Assembly: GCF_900197875.1 (NCBI RefSeq) | Contig: NZ_FZMO01000257.1 | Coordinates: 1-43,644, forward strand | DNA length: 43,644 bases | From: Frankia canadensis | GTDB lineage: Bacteria > Actinomycetota > Actinomycetes > Frankiales > Frankiaceae | Direction: 5' to 3' | Shown here: positions 7,286 through 15,188 of the stretch, one piece after another | How the letters are laid out: every line of letters starts with the position of its first letter | Numbering within the stretch: position 1 is the first letter of the stretch | Made by a program: the position numbers and the translations under genes | The notes under the pieces: model-generated | Database searches by the model: none | Told to the model about the DNA's origin: nothing | The model's input: the letters and a program-made list of their open reading frames with translations, nothing else

Positions 7286-9340
7286 TCAACCGCGAGTGAC
7301 TTTGCCCTGGGTATTGATGTACGTCGGAGAGCATTCTTTGTGACTGGGTTCGTTTTGGTTCCAGATACAGATCCGTACCGCATACCTGTAATAGCCGAAG
7401 GCGAAGTAGGAGGGTGGCTTCGAGTTCACCCGTGCGTAGTTCGCCGCATTGAGGCTGACGTTTCCGGGGGCGGCGTCGTGCGCCTGGTCGACGGTGGTGA
7501 CCTGGGCCGAGCATGATGCATTTCCGGCGGAAAGCGTTCCGTAGAGGGGCCCGTTGAAGTCCACCCAACCGGCGCAGCCGGGGACGCTGGTCTCTGAACC
7601 GGAGACGTAGTTCGGGTCGCCGCCAGGCCCCGCGGGGCCTTGTTGACCCGGGTTGGCTGGCGGCGCGGCCGCGCCCGGCCCGGTATCAGCCGGCCTGGCG
7701 GCAGCCGGTCCTGCCGTGGTCGCGGCTGGCCCCGACGCGACGGCCGAGAAGCCTGACTGCCGGGGGCCGGCTGAGGGACCCGCGGTCGTCGGGCTGTCAG
7801 AGGAGACGGCGGCTGACGAGCCAACAGCCGTAGGGGTGGCGGCAGCCTGTGTCTCGGCCGAGGCGGGCGTCGTCACCGTGCCCTGAGATTCCTTGCTCGC
7901 CATCAGGCCGTTGTTGCCTCCTGCCGATCTACGATCCTCTCCAGCCAGGATGTCGGAGCCGAGGACTCCCATCATGATCGCCAGGACAATGACCACGACG
8001 GCGCCGACAACGGCCAGGCGGACCGCGTGGCGTCGGGGTCGGCCGCCGGGGGGGCCAGGTTCCGCGGAGCGGTCCACGAGCGAGGGCGGCGGCGATTGCG
8101 TGCCCGGTCCGGATGGCGTGGCTGTAACGGCGGAGTCGGGTGCCGCCTCAACGACCGACCCGGCGGCAGCGGCGAAGGAAGACGACGGCGCGACGGCTGC
8201 CGGCGGCCGCTGGGGCGCCACCAGCGACGCGGACTCGGCCGCCTTGGACTCGGTCACCGCGGACTCGGCCATCGGTGTCACGAGGGGCGGAGCCGTGACG
8301 GAAAGAACGGGCCTGCTCGTGCTGGTCGTGGGGTTCGCTCGTCCGTTCAGGGTGACGCTGGTCTGGCCGGATGGCAGGCCGCGGGCGACGTCGGCGACGT
8401 CGGTCGGGATCCGCGAAGGGGCAGAGACAGGGGCGTCGGTGACGCGGCGGACGACGTCGTCGAGGCGTAGCGGCAGCCCGGCCCGTGCCGTCCAACCAGT
8501 GCCAAATGCCTCGGTGGCGGCGTGAGCGAGGTCGAGCGCGAACCCGGCGGCATCCGGATGGCGGTCGGCGGCGGCTTTTTCCAACGCGCGTAGCACCACT
8601 GCGGCCAGCGGCGGTGCCACACCGGCCATCGGGGGTGGTGGCGCGGTCAGATGTTGGTTCCACAGCACCGGCAACGGCTGTTTCGGGTCGAACGGTGGCC
8701 GGCCGGCCAGCAGCCGGTAGAGCAGCGCGCCGAGCGCGTACAGGTCGGTACTCGGCCCCAACCGACCGCCCTGGATCTGCTCCGGGGCCATATACATCGG
8801 CGTGCCGGCCATGTTGCTGGCGGTGACCGCCGTCCCCTCGAACAGTTTTGCGATCCCGAAGTCGCTGACCTTGGGTGTCCCATCCGTGGCGAACAGGACG
8901 TTGTCTGCCTTGATATCCCGGTGCAGGACTCCGTGGTCGTGTGCGTGTCCCAACGCCGCCGCCACCGCCAACCCGACGGCGCACGCCTCCTCCGGCCTCA
9001 TCCCCGCCTGCCGGCGAGCGAGCGTGCCCCCCGCCAGCAGCTCCATCACCACCAGGCACAGACCTTCGGCCTCGACATAGTCGTGAACGCGGAGCACATG
9101 CGGATGGTCCAGCCCTGCCAGCACCCGCGCCTCGTCGGCGAAGCCGCCCGTGGTGCCCTCGGGCCCCGCGGCTTCCATCACCTTGATCGCCACCGGGCGA
9201 CCCATCCGCCGATGCTCGCCGGCCAGCACGAGCCCGAACGCGCCCGACCCCAACCGTTCGGCGACGGTGTAGCCGGGCAGGGCCTTCTCCACCCGCTCCC
9301 GGTCGACGATCACCGGGCGTCCCCGCTGGCCTGCCGCCAC
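7286..9340 (-). CDS. transmembrane Ser/Thr protein kinase (PknB type)
   Basis: The 684-residue protein starts at a GTG (9340). The kinase domain covers about residues 24-285: Gly loop GSGAFG, catalytic Lys in VAIK (53), HRDIKADN (140-147), DFG (160-162) and an activation loop ending GTPMYMAPEQ. A Pro/Ala/Ser-rich juxtamembrane part, a helix near 455-480 (RLAVVGAVVVIVLAIMMG) and another Ala/Pro/Thr-rich linker follow. The last about 105 residues form an extracellular domain with four cysteines (VPGCAG, ASCSA, RICIW, KECSP) and a lower GC content than the kinase. No PASTA or NHL repeats are present. It probably phosphorylates cytoplasmic targets in response to an outside signal; the convergent neighbour may share the same outer fold. 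Confidence 0.92.
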   Translation of the reverse strand: MAAGQRGRPVIVDRERVEKALPGYTVAERLGSGAFGLVLAGEHRRMGRPVAIKVMEAAGPEGTTGGFADEARVLAGLDHPHVLRVHDYVEAEGLCLVVMELLAGGTLARRQAGMRPEEACAVGLAVAAALGHAHDHGVLHRDIKADNVLFATDGTPKVSDFGIAKLFEGTAVTASNMAGTPMYMAPEQIQGGRLGPSTDLYALGALLYRLLAGRPPFDPKQPLPVLWNQHLTAPPPPMAGVAPPLAAVVLRALEKAAADRHPDAAGFALDLAHAATEAFGTGWTARAGLPLRLDDVVRRVTDAPVSAPSRIPTDVADVARGLPSGQTSVTLNGRANPTTSTSRPVLSVTAPPLVTPMAESAVTESKAAESASLVAPQRPPAAVAPSSSFAAAAGSVVEAAPDSAVTATPSGPGTQSPPPSLVDRSAEPGPPGGRPRRHAVRLAVVGAVVVIVLAIMMGVLGSDILAGEDRRSAGGNNGLMASKESQGTVTTPASAETQAAATPTAVGSSAAVSSDSPTTAGPSAGPRQSGFSAVASGPAATTAGPAAARPADTGPGAAAPPANPGQQGPAGPGGDPNYVSGSETSVPGCAGWVDFNGPLYGTLSAGNASCSAQVTTVDQAHDAAPGNVSLNAANYARVNSKPPSYFAFGYYRYAVRICIWNQNEPSHKECSPTYINTQGKVTRG

Positions 9341-9372
9341 ACATCCGCCGCCCCAACCATAGTGCCATCAGT

Positions 9373-9614
9373 CTAACCATCTCGGGACAAAGCACTGTCG
9401 CCGGAGAAGGCGGGATTCCCGGTTCCCGCGAGGGTCAGGATCTGTCGGCCCGGTGTCACGGCGCGCAGCCGGTGGTTGCCGGCGTCGGAGATGAGAAGAC
9501 GGCCGTCCGCGGCGTTCAGGCGGACGCTGGACGCAACCCGCATCTGGGCCCTGACGGGGCTGGCCCGCCGTCGCCGGAGAACCCTTCGCTGCCGTCACCC
9601 GCCACGGTGACCAT
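9373..9614 (-). pseudogene. NHL-repeat protein remnant with frameshift
   Basis: On the reverse strand an ATG at 9614 reads MVTVAGDGSEGFSGDGGPA, a classic NHL-repeat signature. The frame shifts near 9555 and then continues as PVRAQMRVASSVRLNAADG, RLLISDAGNHRLRAV and LTLAGTGNPAFSGDSA, stopping at 9373. This is roughly one and a half repeats of the AGTGxPGFSGDGGPA type often found on the sensor side of kinases and in secreted actinomycete proteins. The frameshift and short length make it a remnant. It lies directly upstream of the kinase gene in the same orientation, so it may be left over from a larger sensor protein. Confidence 0.6.
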
Positions 9615-9624
9615 CTTTGATGGT

Positions 9625-9873
9625 ATGCCGTTGCTGCTGGAAGGGAATTACTGTGGCCAGGTCCAGATATTGTATATCGTGCTGAAACAGATTTTCGGAT
9701 GTTCGACTTCGCGGAATCCGAAGTATCTGTATCCCGGCCTGGCCTATCTGGCGACAACGGCCGCCCGCGTCGGCGTTCTGCAAAATTGCCCGCAGTACCG
9801 TCGGCTGCACGTCGACGGCAAGTGCGGTACCGATACCTGGAAGAAGGCCGCCTGGCTCCTCGCTAATGGGTGA
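9625..9873 (+). CDS. small protein with possible peptidoglycan-binding-like segment
   Basis: From an ATG at 9625 the frame gives 82 residues; it is open further upstream to 9472 but overlaps the NHL remnant there. The second half reads LAYLATTAARVGVLQNCPQY, then RRLHVDGKCGTDTWKKAAW. The VDGKCGTDTWKK pattern recalls the VDGxxGPxTxxA end of peptidoglycan-binding domain 1. Codon use is less GC-rich than in the neighbours, like the outer domain of the nearby kinase. No signal peptide or good ribosome-binding site is visible, so it may be the 3' remnant of a longer secreted protein rather than a functional gene. Confidence 0.35.
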   Translation: MPLLLEGNYCGQVQILYIVLKQIFGCSTSRNPKYLYPGLAYLATTAARVGVLQNCPQYRRLHVDGKCGTDTWKKAAWLLANG

Positions 9874-10029
9874 ACATGTGTCGCATGACAGCTGACGGCG
9901 GGAACGGCGTGCGTCGGTAGGCGTCGGCGGTCTCCGAGCGGGCATTCCGGGCGGGCGTGGCGTTCTCGACCGCGGGGCCGGGTGCGTCGCCGCGGGCGGC
10001 CGCCGACGGTCCGCGAGGACGCGTCTCGG

Positions 10030-10725
10030 TCAGGACGACGCAATGACGCCAGTACGCGCGGCCGGTGAGGGGGCGTGTGGCGCCAGCGTCGGGTGCCCTT
10101 CGCGGGCGGACTGCCAGCAGGAGGCCCCGAGCCAGCCGACGGCGAGCCCGACGAGCATGTGCAACACGCTGGTCAGCGCAGTGTCCGGCAGGCGCGCCGC
10201 GACCGCGAACGGCGGGAGGGCCAGCAGATAGAGCCACACCGGTGTGCGCGGATGGGCGCCCGCGCGCAGCATGGCGATCCCGAACAGTACGCTGCCGACA
10301 GCGAAGACGGCGGCGCTTACCAGCAGTGCGGCGCGGCTCGCCGTGGCGAGGTCGGTGTCGTCGCCGAGCGGGTAGATGACGACGTTGAGGGCGTAGGCGG
10401 CCCCACCGAACAGCCCGAGCCCGAGCAGATTGACCGCGAACGCGGTGTCGGCGAACGCCCCCGCGCCCCCGCCCCGGTGGTCCGCCGGTGAGGGCCAGGT
10501 GTCCGCTCCCGGCCGGCGCGCCACGGTCCCGCGACGCTGTCTGTCCGTGGTCGGCAGGCTGAGGCGCAGCGCCAGCAGCAGCGGAACCGCCAGCGCCGGC
10601 GAAATGCCGATGACGAGACTGGTGGCGAGGGTCTCGCCGGTGAACGCTTCGATCAGGCCGGGTACGCCGATGAACAACCCGGCCGCCAGACCACTGACAG
10701 CGCCAAAGCGCAGAAGGAAGACCAT
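10030..10725 (-). CDS. integral membrane protein of unknown function
   Basis: The start chosen is the ATG at 10725 (MVFLLRFGAVSGLAAGLFIG), because the residues encoded upstream look non-coding. The 231-residue protein has about six hydrophobic helices; a polar, Arg-rich loop (about 75-100) separates the first two from the rest, which include FAVNLLGLGLFGGAAYALNV and AALLVSAAVFAVGSVLFGIA. No catalytic motif is recognised. It is divergent from the two-component genes beginning at 10869, with an inverted repeat (10800-10819) in between, so the response regulator may control it. Confidence 0.7.
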   Translation of the reverse strand: MVFLLRFGAVSGLAAGLFIGVPGLIEAFTGETLATSLVIGISPALAVPLLLALRLSLPTTDRQRRGTVARRPGADTWPSPADHRGGGAGAFADTAFAVNLLGLGLFGGAAYALNVVIYPLGDDTDLATASRAALLVSAAVFAVGSVLFGIAMLRAGAHPRTPVWLYLLALPPFAVAARLPDTALTSVLHMLVGLAVGWLGASCWQSAREGHPTLAPHAPSPAARTGVIASS

Positions 10726-10799
10726 GCCAGGACCGTAGGAAGCCGGGGACCGTGCCGACAGTGCCCGCGGACCGCGGACCTGCGGCACCCGAGGTCACG

Positions 10800-10819
10800 A
10801 CCGTGCCGTTGGGCACGGT
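10800..10819. promoter_or_regulatory. inverted repeat between divergent genes, possible operator
   Basis: ACCGTGCC-GTTG-GGCACGGT is a perfect 8-bp stem with a 4-bp centre, placed between the divergent starts at 10725 and 10869. GACCGTGCCG also occurs about 50 bp to the left (near 10748). Position and symmetry suit an operator shared by both genes, perhaps bound by the NarL-type regulator downstream. Confidence 0.35.
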
Positions 10820-10868
10820 GCCGTTTCGCATGTTTCGGTGCGCCGCGTCGCCGTCGTACCCTGACGCC

Positions 10869-12044
10869 GTGTCGCCGCCGGTTCCGTGGGTCGCACCCGT
10901 CCTATACGCCGGCGTACTGGTCGCTGGCGGGTACGCGCGCCTCGCGGACCTGGGTGATACGCGCGTGGTGCCCTTCGTCGGCGGGCTCGCCGCGGCGGCG
11001 GTGCTGGACCACGCGGAGCGACGACGGTTCCCGTGGGGGGCATCACGGCGGGTGGCGGCCGGGCTGCTGGTCGGGCGGGCCGCGTTGTTCACGCTGGTCG
11101 CGTCCGGTGACGGCGCCGGCTTCGCCCGAGTACTGTTCCTGCTGCTGCCGTTCACCGCGTACTTCGCGTTCGGCCGCGCGGTGAGCATCGGCGTCGGTAC
11201 CTGCTGCGCCGCGGCTGTCATCGCGGCGTTCCAGGTGACCGAACCGCACTGGCACCGGTCGCCGGAACACGTCTCGGACCTGCTGATGTTCATCCTCGGG
11301 TTGGTGCTGACGATCGCGACGGCCGCCGTCGCCGCCGAGGAACGGCGAGCGCGGGCACGCGCGCAGGACACGAACGAGAGGCTGCGGGCGTCGTCGGAGC
11401 GGGTGGCCGAGCTGTCCGCGGCGGCGGAACGCAACCGGGTCGCCCGCGACATCCATGACGGGCTCGGACACCATCTGACCGCGATCTCGGTGCTGCTGGA
11501 ACGCGCGGCCGCCTTCCGCGAGCGTGACCCGGTGGCCGCGGCCGCCGCGATCGAGGACGCCCACCGGTCGGCGCGGCTCGCACTCGAGGACGTCCGTCGC
11601 TCCGTCGGAGCGCTGCGCGAGGCACCGTTCGGGCTCGCCGCGGCGTTGGCCGAGCTGGCGAGGCAGACTCGGCGCACCGACGACGGCCGGCTGGCCGTGA
11701 CGGTGCAGACGTTCGGGGACGAGCTCCGGTACCGGCCGGCGGTGCTGATGACGCTCTATCGGGCGGCGCAGGAAGGCCTCACCAATGTTCGCCGACACGC
11801 GAACGCCACCTGCGCGTCGGTGACGGTCCACTGCGCGCCGACCGAGGCCCGGCTCGTCGTCACCGACGACGGAAACGGGTTCGTGACGGGCCCCGGATCC
11901 GGGCCTGGCGAGCTGGGGTTCGGCCTGCGGGGCATGCGGGAGCGCGTGGCACTCGTCGGCGGCTCGGTCACGGTCGACAGCGGGCCGGGCCGAGGCACCC
12001 GCCTCGCCGTCGCGATCCCCCACCAGGCCGAGCCGGCGCCATGA
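10869..12044 (+). CDS. NarL-type sensor histidine kinase (HisKA_3)
   Basis: The start chosen is the GTG at 10869, where a TACCCT about 10 bp upstream suggests a leaderless promoter; the frame is open to 10752. The 391-residue protein has about five N-terminal membrane helices (to residue about 150), a short linker helix, then a HisKA_3 dimerisation domain with ERNRVARDIHDGLGHHL; the phosphoaccepting His is near residue 196. A HATPase_c domain follows, with N-box AQEGLTNVRRHA, DDGNGF and GFGLRGMRERV. The stop overlaps the response-regulator start by 4 bases, so the two form a two-component system. With no large periplasmic domain, the signal is probably sensed in or at the membrane. Confidence 0.92.
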   Translation: MSPPVPWVAPVLYAGVLVAGGYARLADLGDTRVVPFVGGLAAAAVLDHAERRRFPWGASRRVAAGLLVGRAALFTLVASGDGAGFARVLFLLLPFTAYFAFGRAVSIGVGTCCAAAVIAAFQVTEPHWHRSPEHVSDLLMFILGLVLTIATAAVAAEERRARARAQDTNERLRASSERVAELSAAAERNRVARDIHDGLGHHLTAISVLLERAAAFRERDPVAAAAAIEDAHRSARLALEDVRRSVGALREAPFGLAAALAELARQTRRTDDGRLAVTVQTFGDELRYRPAVLMTLYRAAQEGLTNVRRHANATCASVTVHCAPTEARLVVTDDGNGFVTGPGSGPGELGFGLRGMRERVALVGGSVTVDSGPGRGTRLAVAIPHQAEPAP

Positions 12045-12874
12045 TCGACGCCTCCGGCTCCGACTCCGGCTCCGACTCCGGCTCCGCCTCGGCCTCCAGC
12101 TCCGGCTCCGGACGAGACGCCAACCTCCCCGTCTCGTCCACGCCATCCTCCGGGCCGCCGCCCGTGCGGGTGCTGGTCGTCGACGACCAGCGGCTGATCC
12201 GGGAGAGCATCGCCGCGCTGCTCGACATCCAGCCTGGCATCGAGGTCGTCGGCACCGCGGCCGACGGCCGGGAGGCGGTGGAGCGCGCGCTTGACCTCGA
12301 CCCGGACGTGGTGCTCATGGACGTGCGGATGCCGGGGCTGGACGGCGTCGCGGCGGCTACAGAGCTGGCCGGGCGGGCGCCGGACTGCCGGGTGGTGATG
12401 TTGACGACCTTCGACGACGAGGAATACGTGGTGCGTGCCCTGCGTGCGGGCGCCACCGGCTACCTGCTCAAGGACCGGCCGGCCGCCGAGCTCGCCGCCG
12501 CCGTCCGGCTGGCCCGGGCCGGCGTTGTCCAGTTCGATCCGGCCGCCGCCGCCCGTCTCACCGCGGCCCTGGACCGCGGTTCTCCCCTTCCGCGAGACCA
12601 CGCGGAGAAGGAAACGCCCACCGCCGCCGGGGTCCCTGGCATGTCATCCGCGGCTGGCTGGCCGGCCACCGGGCCGACGGTCCTGGGTCTGACTCCCCGG
12701 GAGATCGATGTCCTCCGGCAGGTCGCGACCGGGCTGAACAACCGGGAGATCGCGGCCCGGCTCCATCTGAGCGAGGGGACCGTGAAGAATCACGTCTCGC
12801 GCATCCTCGACCGTCTCGGCCTGCGTGACCGTACCCAGGCCGCCCTCTACGCCCGTGACCACGACCTGCTCTGA
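12041..12874 (+). CDS. NarL/FixJ-family response regulator
   Basis: The 277-residue protein overlaps the kinase stop (ATGA). An unusual N-terminal tail of about 40 residues, made mostly of Ser, Gly and Asp, precedes the receiver domain. The receiver (about 42-160) shows the acidic pair VVDD, the phosphoacceptor Asp near residue 94 in VVLMDVRMPG, the switch Thr in MLTTFDDEEY and the Lys in LLKDRPA. After a Pro/Ala/Thr linker comes a LuxR-type helix-turn-helix, LTPREIDVLRQVATGLNNRE, then LSEGTVKNHVSRILDRLGLR. It should be phosphorylated by the adjacent kinase and act as a DNA-binding activator; the inverted repeat at 10800 is a candidate target. Confidence 0.94.
   Translation: MIDASGSDSGSDSGSASASSSGSGRDANLPVSSTPSSGPPPVRVLVVDDQRLIRESIAALLDIQPGIEVVGTAADGREAVERALDLDPDVVLMDVRMPGLDGVAAATELAGRAPDCRVVMLTTFDDEEYVVRALRAGATGYLLKDRPAAELAAAVRLARAGVVQFDPAAAARLTAALDRGSPLPRDHAEKETPTAAGVPGMSSAAGWPATGPTVLGLTPREIDVLRQVATGLNNREIAARLHLSEGTVKNHVSRILDRLGLRDRTQAALYARDHDLL
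12053..12114 (+). repeat. in-frame Ser/Gly/Asp minisatellite at the response regulator N-terminus
   Basis: Imperfect repeats of the 12-base unit GACTCCGGCTCC encode an SGSDSGSDSGSAS-type tail ahead of the receiver domain. The repeat keeps the frame, so copy-number change would only lengthen or shorten the tail. Confidence 0.6.
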
Positions 12875-12904
12875 CCTGCTCGCCGTTGTTGGCGTTCGTG
12901 CTGT

Positions 12905-13540
12905 CTATCGGAGGAATCGGGTTGGGGGCCCGCCGGGGCGTTGCAGGAGCCCGCGGACGGTCGCCGCCGTCAGTTCGTCGTCTTGGCTGGTGGTGGGGAT
13001 TTGGAAGTCGGCGATGCGTACGGTGGGTAGCCAGCCGTGCTGGGGAGGGACGAGGTCGGCGAGGGCGTCGCGGAAGGCGCGTTGCCGGTGTCGTCCCCCG
13101 GGGCCGGGGAACAGCGGTGGGCATGGCCTGGCGAATCCACCGCCCGGTTCGCGGCCGGTGAGTTCCTGTGACCGTCGCAGCCAGCGGTGGGGGTCGTAGC
13201 CGAGGGCGATGTCGGCGGGGTAGTGCGGGAAGGTCGCGGCGCGGGCGGCGGTGAAGTGCTGGCGTTCGTCGATCTCTATGGTCTGCTGGCTGCCGTCGGG
13301 GTAGCGAGCGATGATGTCGAGGCGTCGACGTTCGCGGGGCGGGGCGGTCTCGGGTAGCTCCTGGCCGGTGAGTGCGCGGTAGATGGTGGTCAGGGGCGTC
13401 CAGGCGGCGGCGCATTCCGCGCGGCCGGGGCGCAGCAGCCACGGCGGGCACACCTCCACGTCGAACTCGGCGTCGAGGATCTTCTCCAGTGCGGTCGTGA
13501 CCCGTTGCTGGGGTCGAGGTGCGCTCTCCAGGTCACTCAC
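12905..13540 (-). CDS. conserved hypothetical protein with Vsr/DUF559-like nuclease motif
   Basis: The 211-residue soluble protein has a central strand-rich core reading RRRLDIIARYPDGSQQTIEI followed by DERQHF (residues about 71-96). The Asp in LDI, the Glu in IEI and the DxxQHF stretch recall the E-x-D-G-x-x-H active-site strand of Vsr/DUF559-type restriction-endonuclease folds. That assignment rests on the short motif alone. The N-terminal part has a helix (VTTALEKILDAEFDVEV) and a Trp-rich region. The gene lies alone between the two-component operon and the epimerase-like gene, with no methylase nearby, so it is not an obvious restriction system. Confidence 0.65.
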   Translation of the reverse strand: MSDLESAPRPQQRVTTALEKILDAEFDVEVCPPWLLRPGRAECAAAWTPLTTIYRALTGQELPETAPPRERRRLDIIARYPDGSQQTIEIDERQHFTAARAATFPHYPADIALGYDPHRWLRRSQELTGREPGGGFARPCPPLFPGPGGRHRQRAFRDALADLVPPQHGWLPTVRIADFQIPTTSQDDELTAATVRGLLQRPGGPPTRFLR

Positions 13541-13665
13541 GCGGCGACGTCTGCGGGTGTCGCGTGGATGGTGGTGTCGACCTGCCCCGGGTTACCAGAG
13601 GTGCTCGTACAAGTAGTCGAAGGCATGGCCCGTTTATAGCGGTACCTGCTGACAGTTCTTCGGGG

Positions 13666-13689
13666 CGACCACGGTGATCACCGTGGTCG
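13666..13689. terminator. perfect 24-bp palindrome over the stop codon of the epimerase-like gene
   Basis: Each half is CGACCACGGTGA or its exact complement, with no loop bases. The palindrome covers the stop codon at 13678-13680 of the minus-strand gene at 13678-14649. It could act as a terminator hairpin, although no T-run follows, or as a protein-binding dyad. Confidence 0.4.
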
Positions 13690-14649
13690 GCTACCGATCG
13701 GAGGTCGGGTGCGGGCCACGAGATCGCGGGCGGCCTCGGGCCAGTCGGGGAGCTCGAACACGAAGCCCGCGTCGAGCAGCCGTCCCGGCACGACGCGGCG
13801 GCTCTTGAGCAGTAACTCGGTGTCGCTGCGCACCACGAAGGCGCCGATCTCGGCCATCCAACGTGTGGCGGGTAGCCCAACTCGAACACCTGAGGCTCTG
13901 CGCAGGCCGGCCATGAACTCGCGCAGGGGCAGGGGACTGGGCGACGCGAGGTTGAACGGTCCCGTGAGTTCATCGCCGGCCAGCAGGAACTCGATCGCGC
14001 GCGCGAAGTCGCGGTCATGTATCCAGGACATGTACTGTCGGCCGCCGGCGACCGGCCCACCCAGGCCGAGACGGGTCAGGCGCCACAGCATGTCGAACGC
14101 CCCGCCCCGCCCCGGGGCCATCACGATGCTCGTGCGCAGCGCGACCGTGCGAGTATGCGGAGTCAGCGCGTCCGCCTGCGCGCGCTCCCACCGCCGGGCG
14201 ATGTCGACGCTGAAGGCCCAGTACGCCGGCACACCGGGCTCGGCGCCACCGATGATCCCCGTCACCTCGTCATTGGCCCGGTCGTGGCTGTGCGCGTAGA
14301 TCGTGGCGGTGCTCATCTGTAGCCACACCCGGGGTGGTCTGGCCGCCCGGGCGATTGCCTCGCCCACAACGATGGCGGCGTCCACCCGCGAGGCCATCAT
14401 CTCCCGCAGGTTGGCCTCGGTGTAGCGGCAGCTCACGCTGCGCCCGGCCAGGTTGATCACAGCGTCGGCGCCGTCGACCTCGGCCGTCCAGTCCCCAGCG
14501 GTCCGCCCGTCCCACCCCACGGTGCGCGCCCCGGGCACACGGACATCTGGACGCCGGCTCACGACGACCACCTCATGCCCCGCGCCGTCGAGAGCGCGGG
14601 CAAGCAGAAGCCCCAGGTGCCCGGTACCACCCGGCATGACAATCTTCAC
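13678..14649 (-). CDS. TIGR01777-type NAD(P)-binding epimerase-like protein
   Basis: The start chosen is the GTG at 14649, because GGAGG sits at the right distance inside the alternative ATG start at 14664. The 323-residue protein begins with a Rossmann nucleotide-binding motif, KIVMPGGTGHLGLLLARAL. It continues with GADAVINLAGRSVSCRYTEA and MASRVDAA, typical of the TIGR01777 (YfcH/SulA-like) branch of the extended short-chain dehydrogenases, and ends with a YMSWIHDRDFARAIEFLLAG segment and PFNLASPSPLPLREFM. The TAxIYAHSHDRANDE segment holds the Tyr of the altered active site. The substrate in this branch is generally unknown. The gene stands alone, with a perfect palindrome over its stop codon. 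Confidence 0.88.
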   Translation of the reverse strand: MKIVMPGGTGHLGLLLARALDGAGHEVVVVSRRPDVRVPGARTVGWDGRTAGDWTAEVDGADAVINLAGRSVSCRYTEANLREMMASRVDAAIVVGEAIARAARPPRVWLQMSTATIYAHSHDRANDEVTGIIGGAEPGVPAYWAFSVDIARRWERAQADALTPHTRTVALRTSIVMAPGRGGAFDMLWRLTRLGLGGPVAGGRQYMSWIHDRDFARAIEFLLAGDELTGPFNLASPSPLPLREFMAGLRRASGVRVGLPATRWMAEIGAFVVRSDTELLLKSRRVVPGRLLDAGFVFELPDWPEAARDLVARTRPPIGSRPR

Positions 14650-15188
14650 GGCGCCGGCCTCCACTCAGAGCCCCGGGCAGCGAATTTCGCCGACCTGGAC
14701 CTTCGGCGAAATCCTAGTTCTCGTCGGCGCGCGAATCGCGGATCCGGGCTGCCGGTCGGTGTCCCACCGGAGCTGGTCGGGCGGCGGCCGGGGTCTGTTC
14801 GCGACACAGGCTGCCCAAAGGCAGCCATGGCCCGGAGGCGTGCGTCCCGCGTTTCATCCTGGCGGATCGTGCTGCACGGGGGAGGCGTTGTGGTGTCGGA
14901 GATACGCAACCTGAGGCTGGAGGTCAGGCCGGATCATCTGTTTCGCGGGCTCCGTGAGTCTCCCACGGCCAGGGTGGGTTGCGCCCCACTGGATGGGACA
15001 ACCTCATGGGCATCTATGCGACAGAGCTCTGCCGCCGTGACGCCGATCGGCGGTCCCCGGAATAGCTGGAGAAGCTCGGCAGGCGGCAACCGGGTGGGCG
15101 GGGACAGCTGGCGCGTGACCCGCGACTGAGGATTGCCCGCATGACCGGGTCCCCGCGTAGCCCGCGTGGCGGCGCGCGGCCAGGGAGA
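14650..15188. other. 540-bp gap without a recognised gene
   Basis: Frames open on the plus strand through this gap have no recognisable domain. The piece VVSEIRNLRLEVRPDHLFRG near 14890-14950 has a fairly natural composition but no similarity I can name. Nothing else is seen. Confidence 0.35.
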
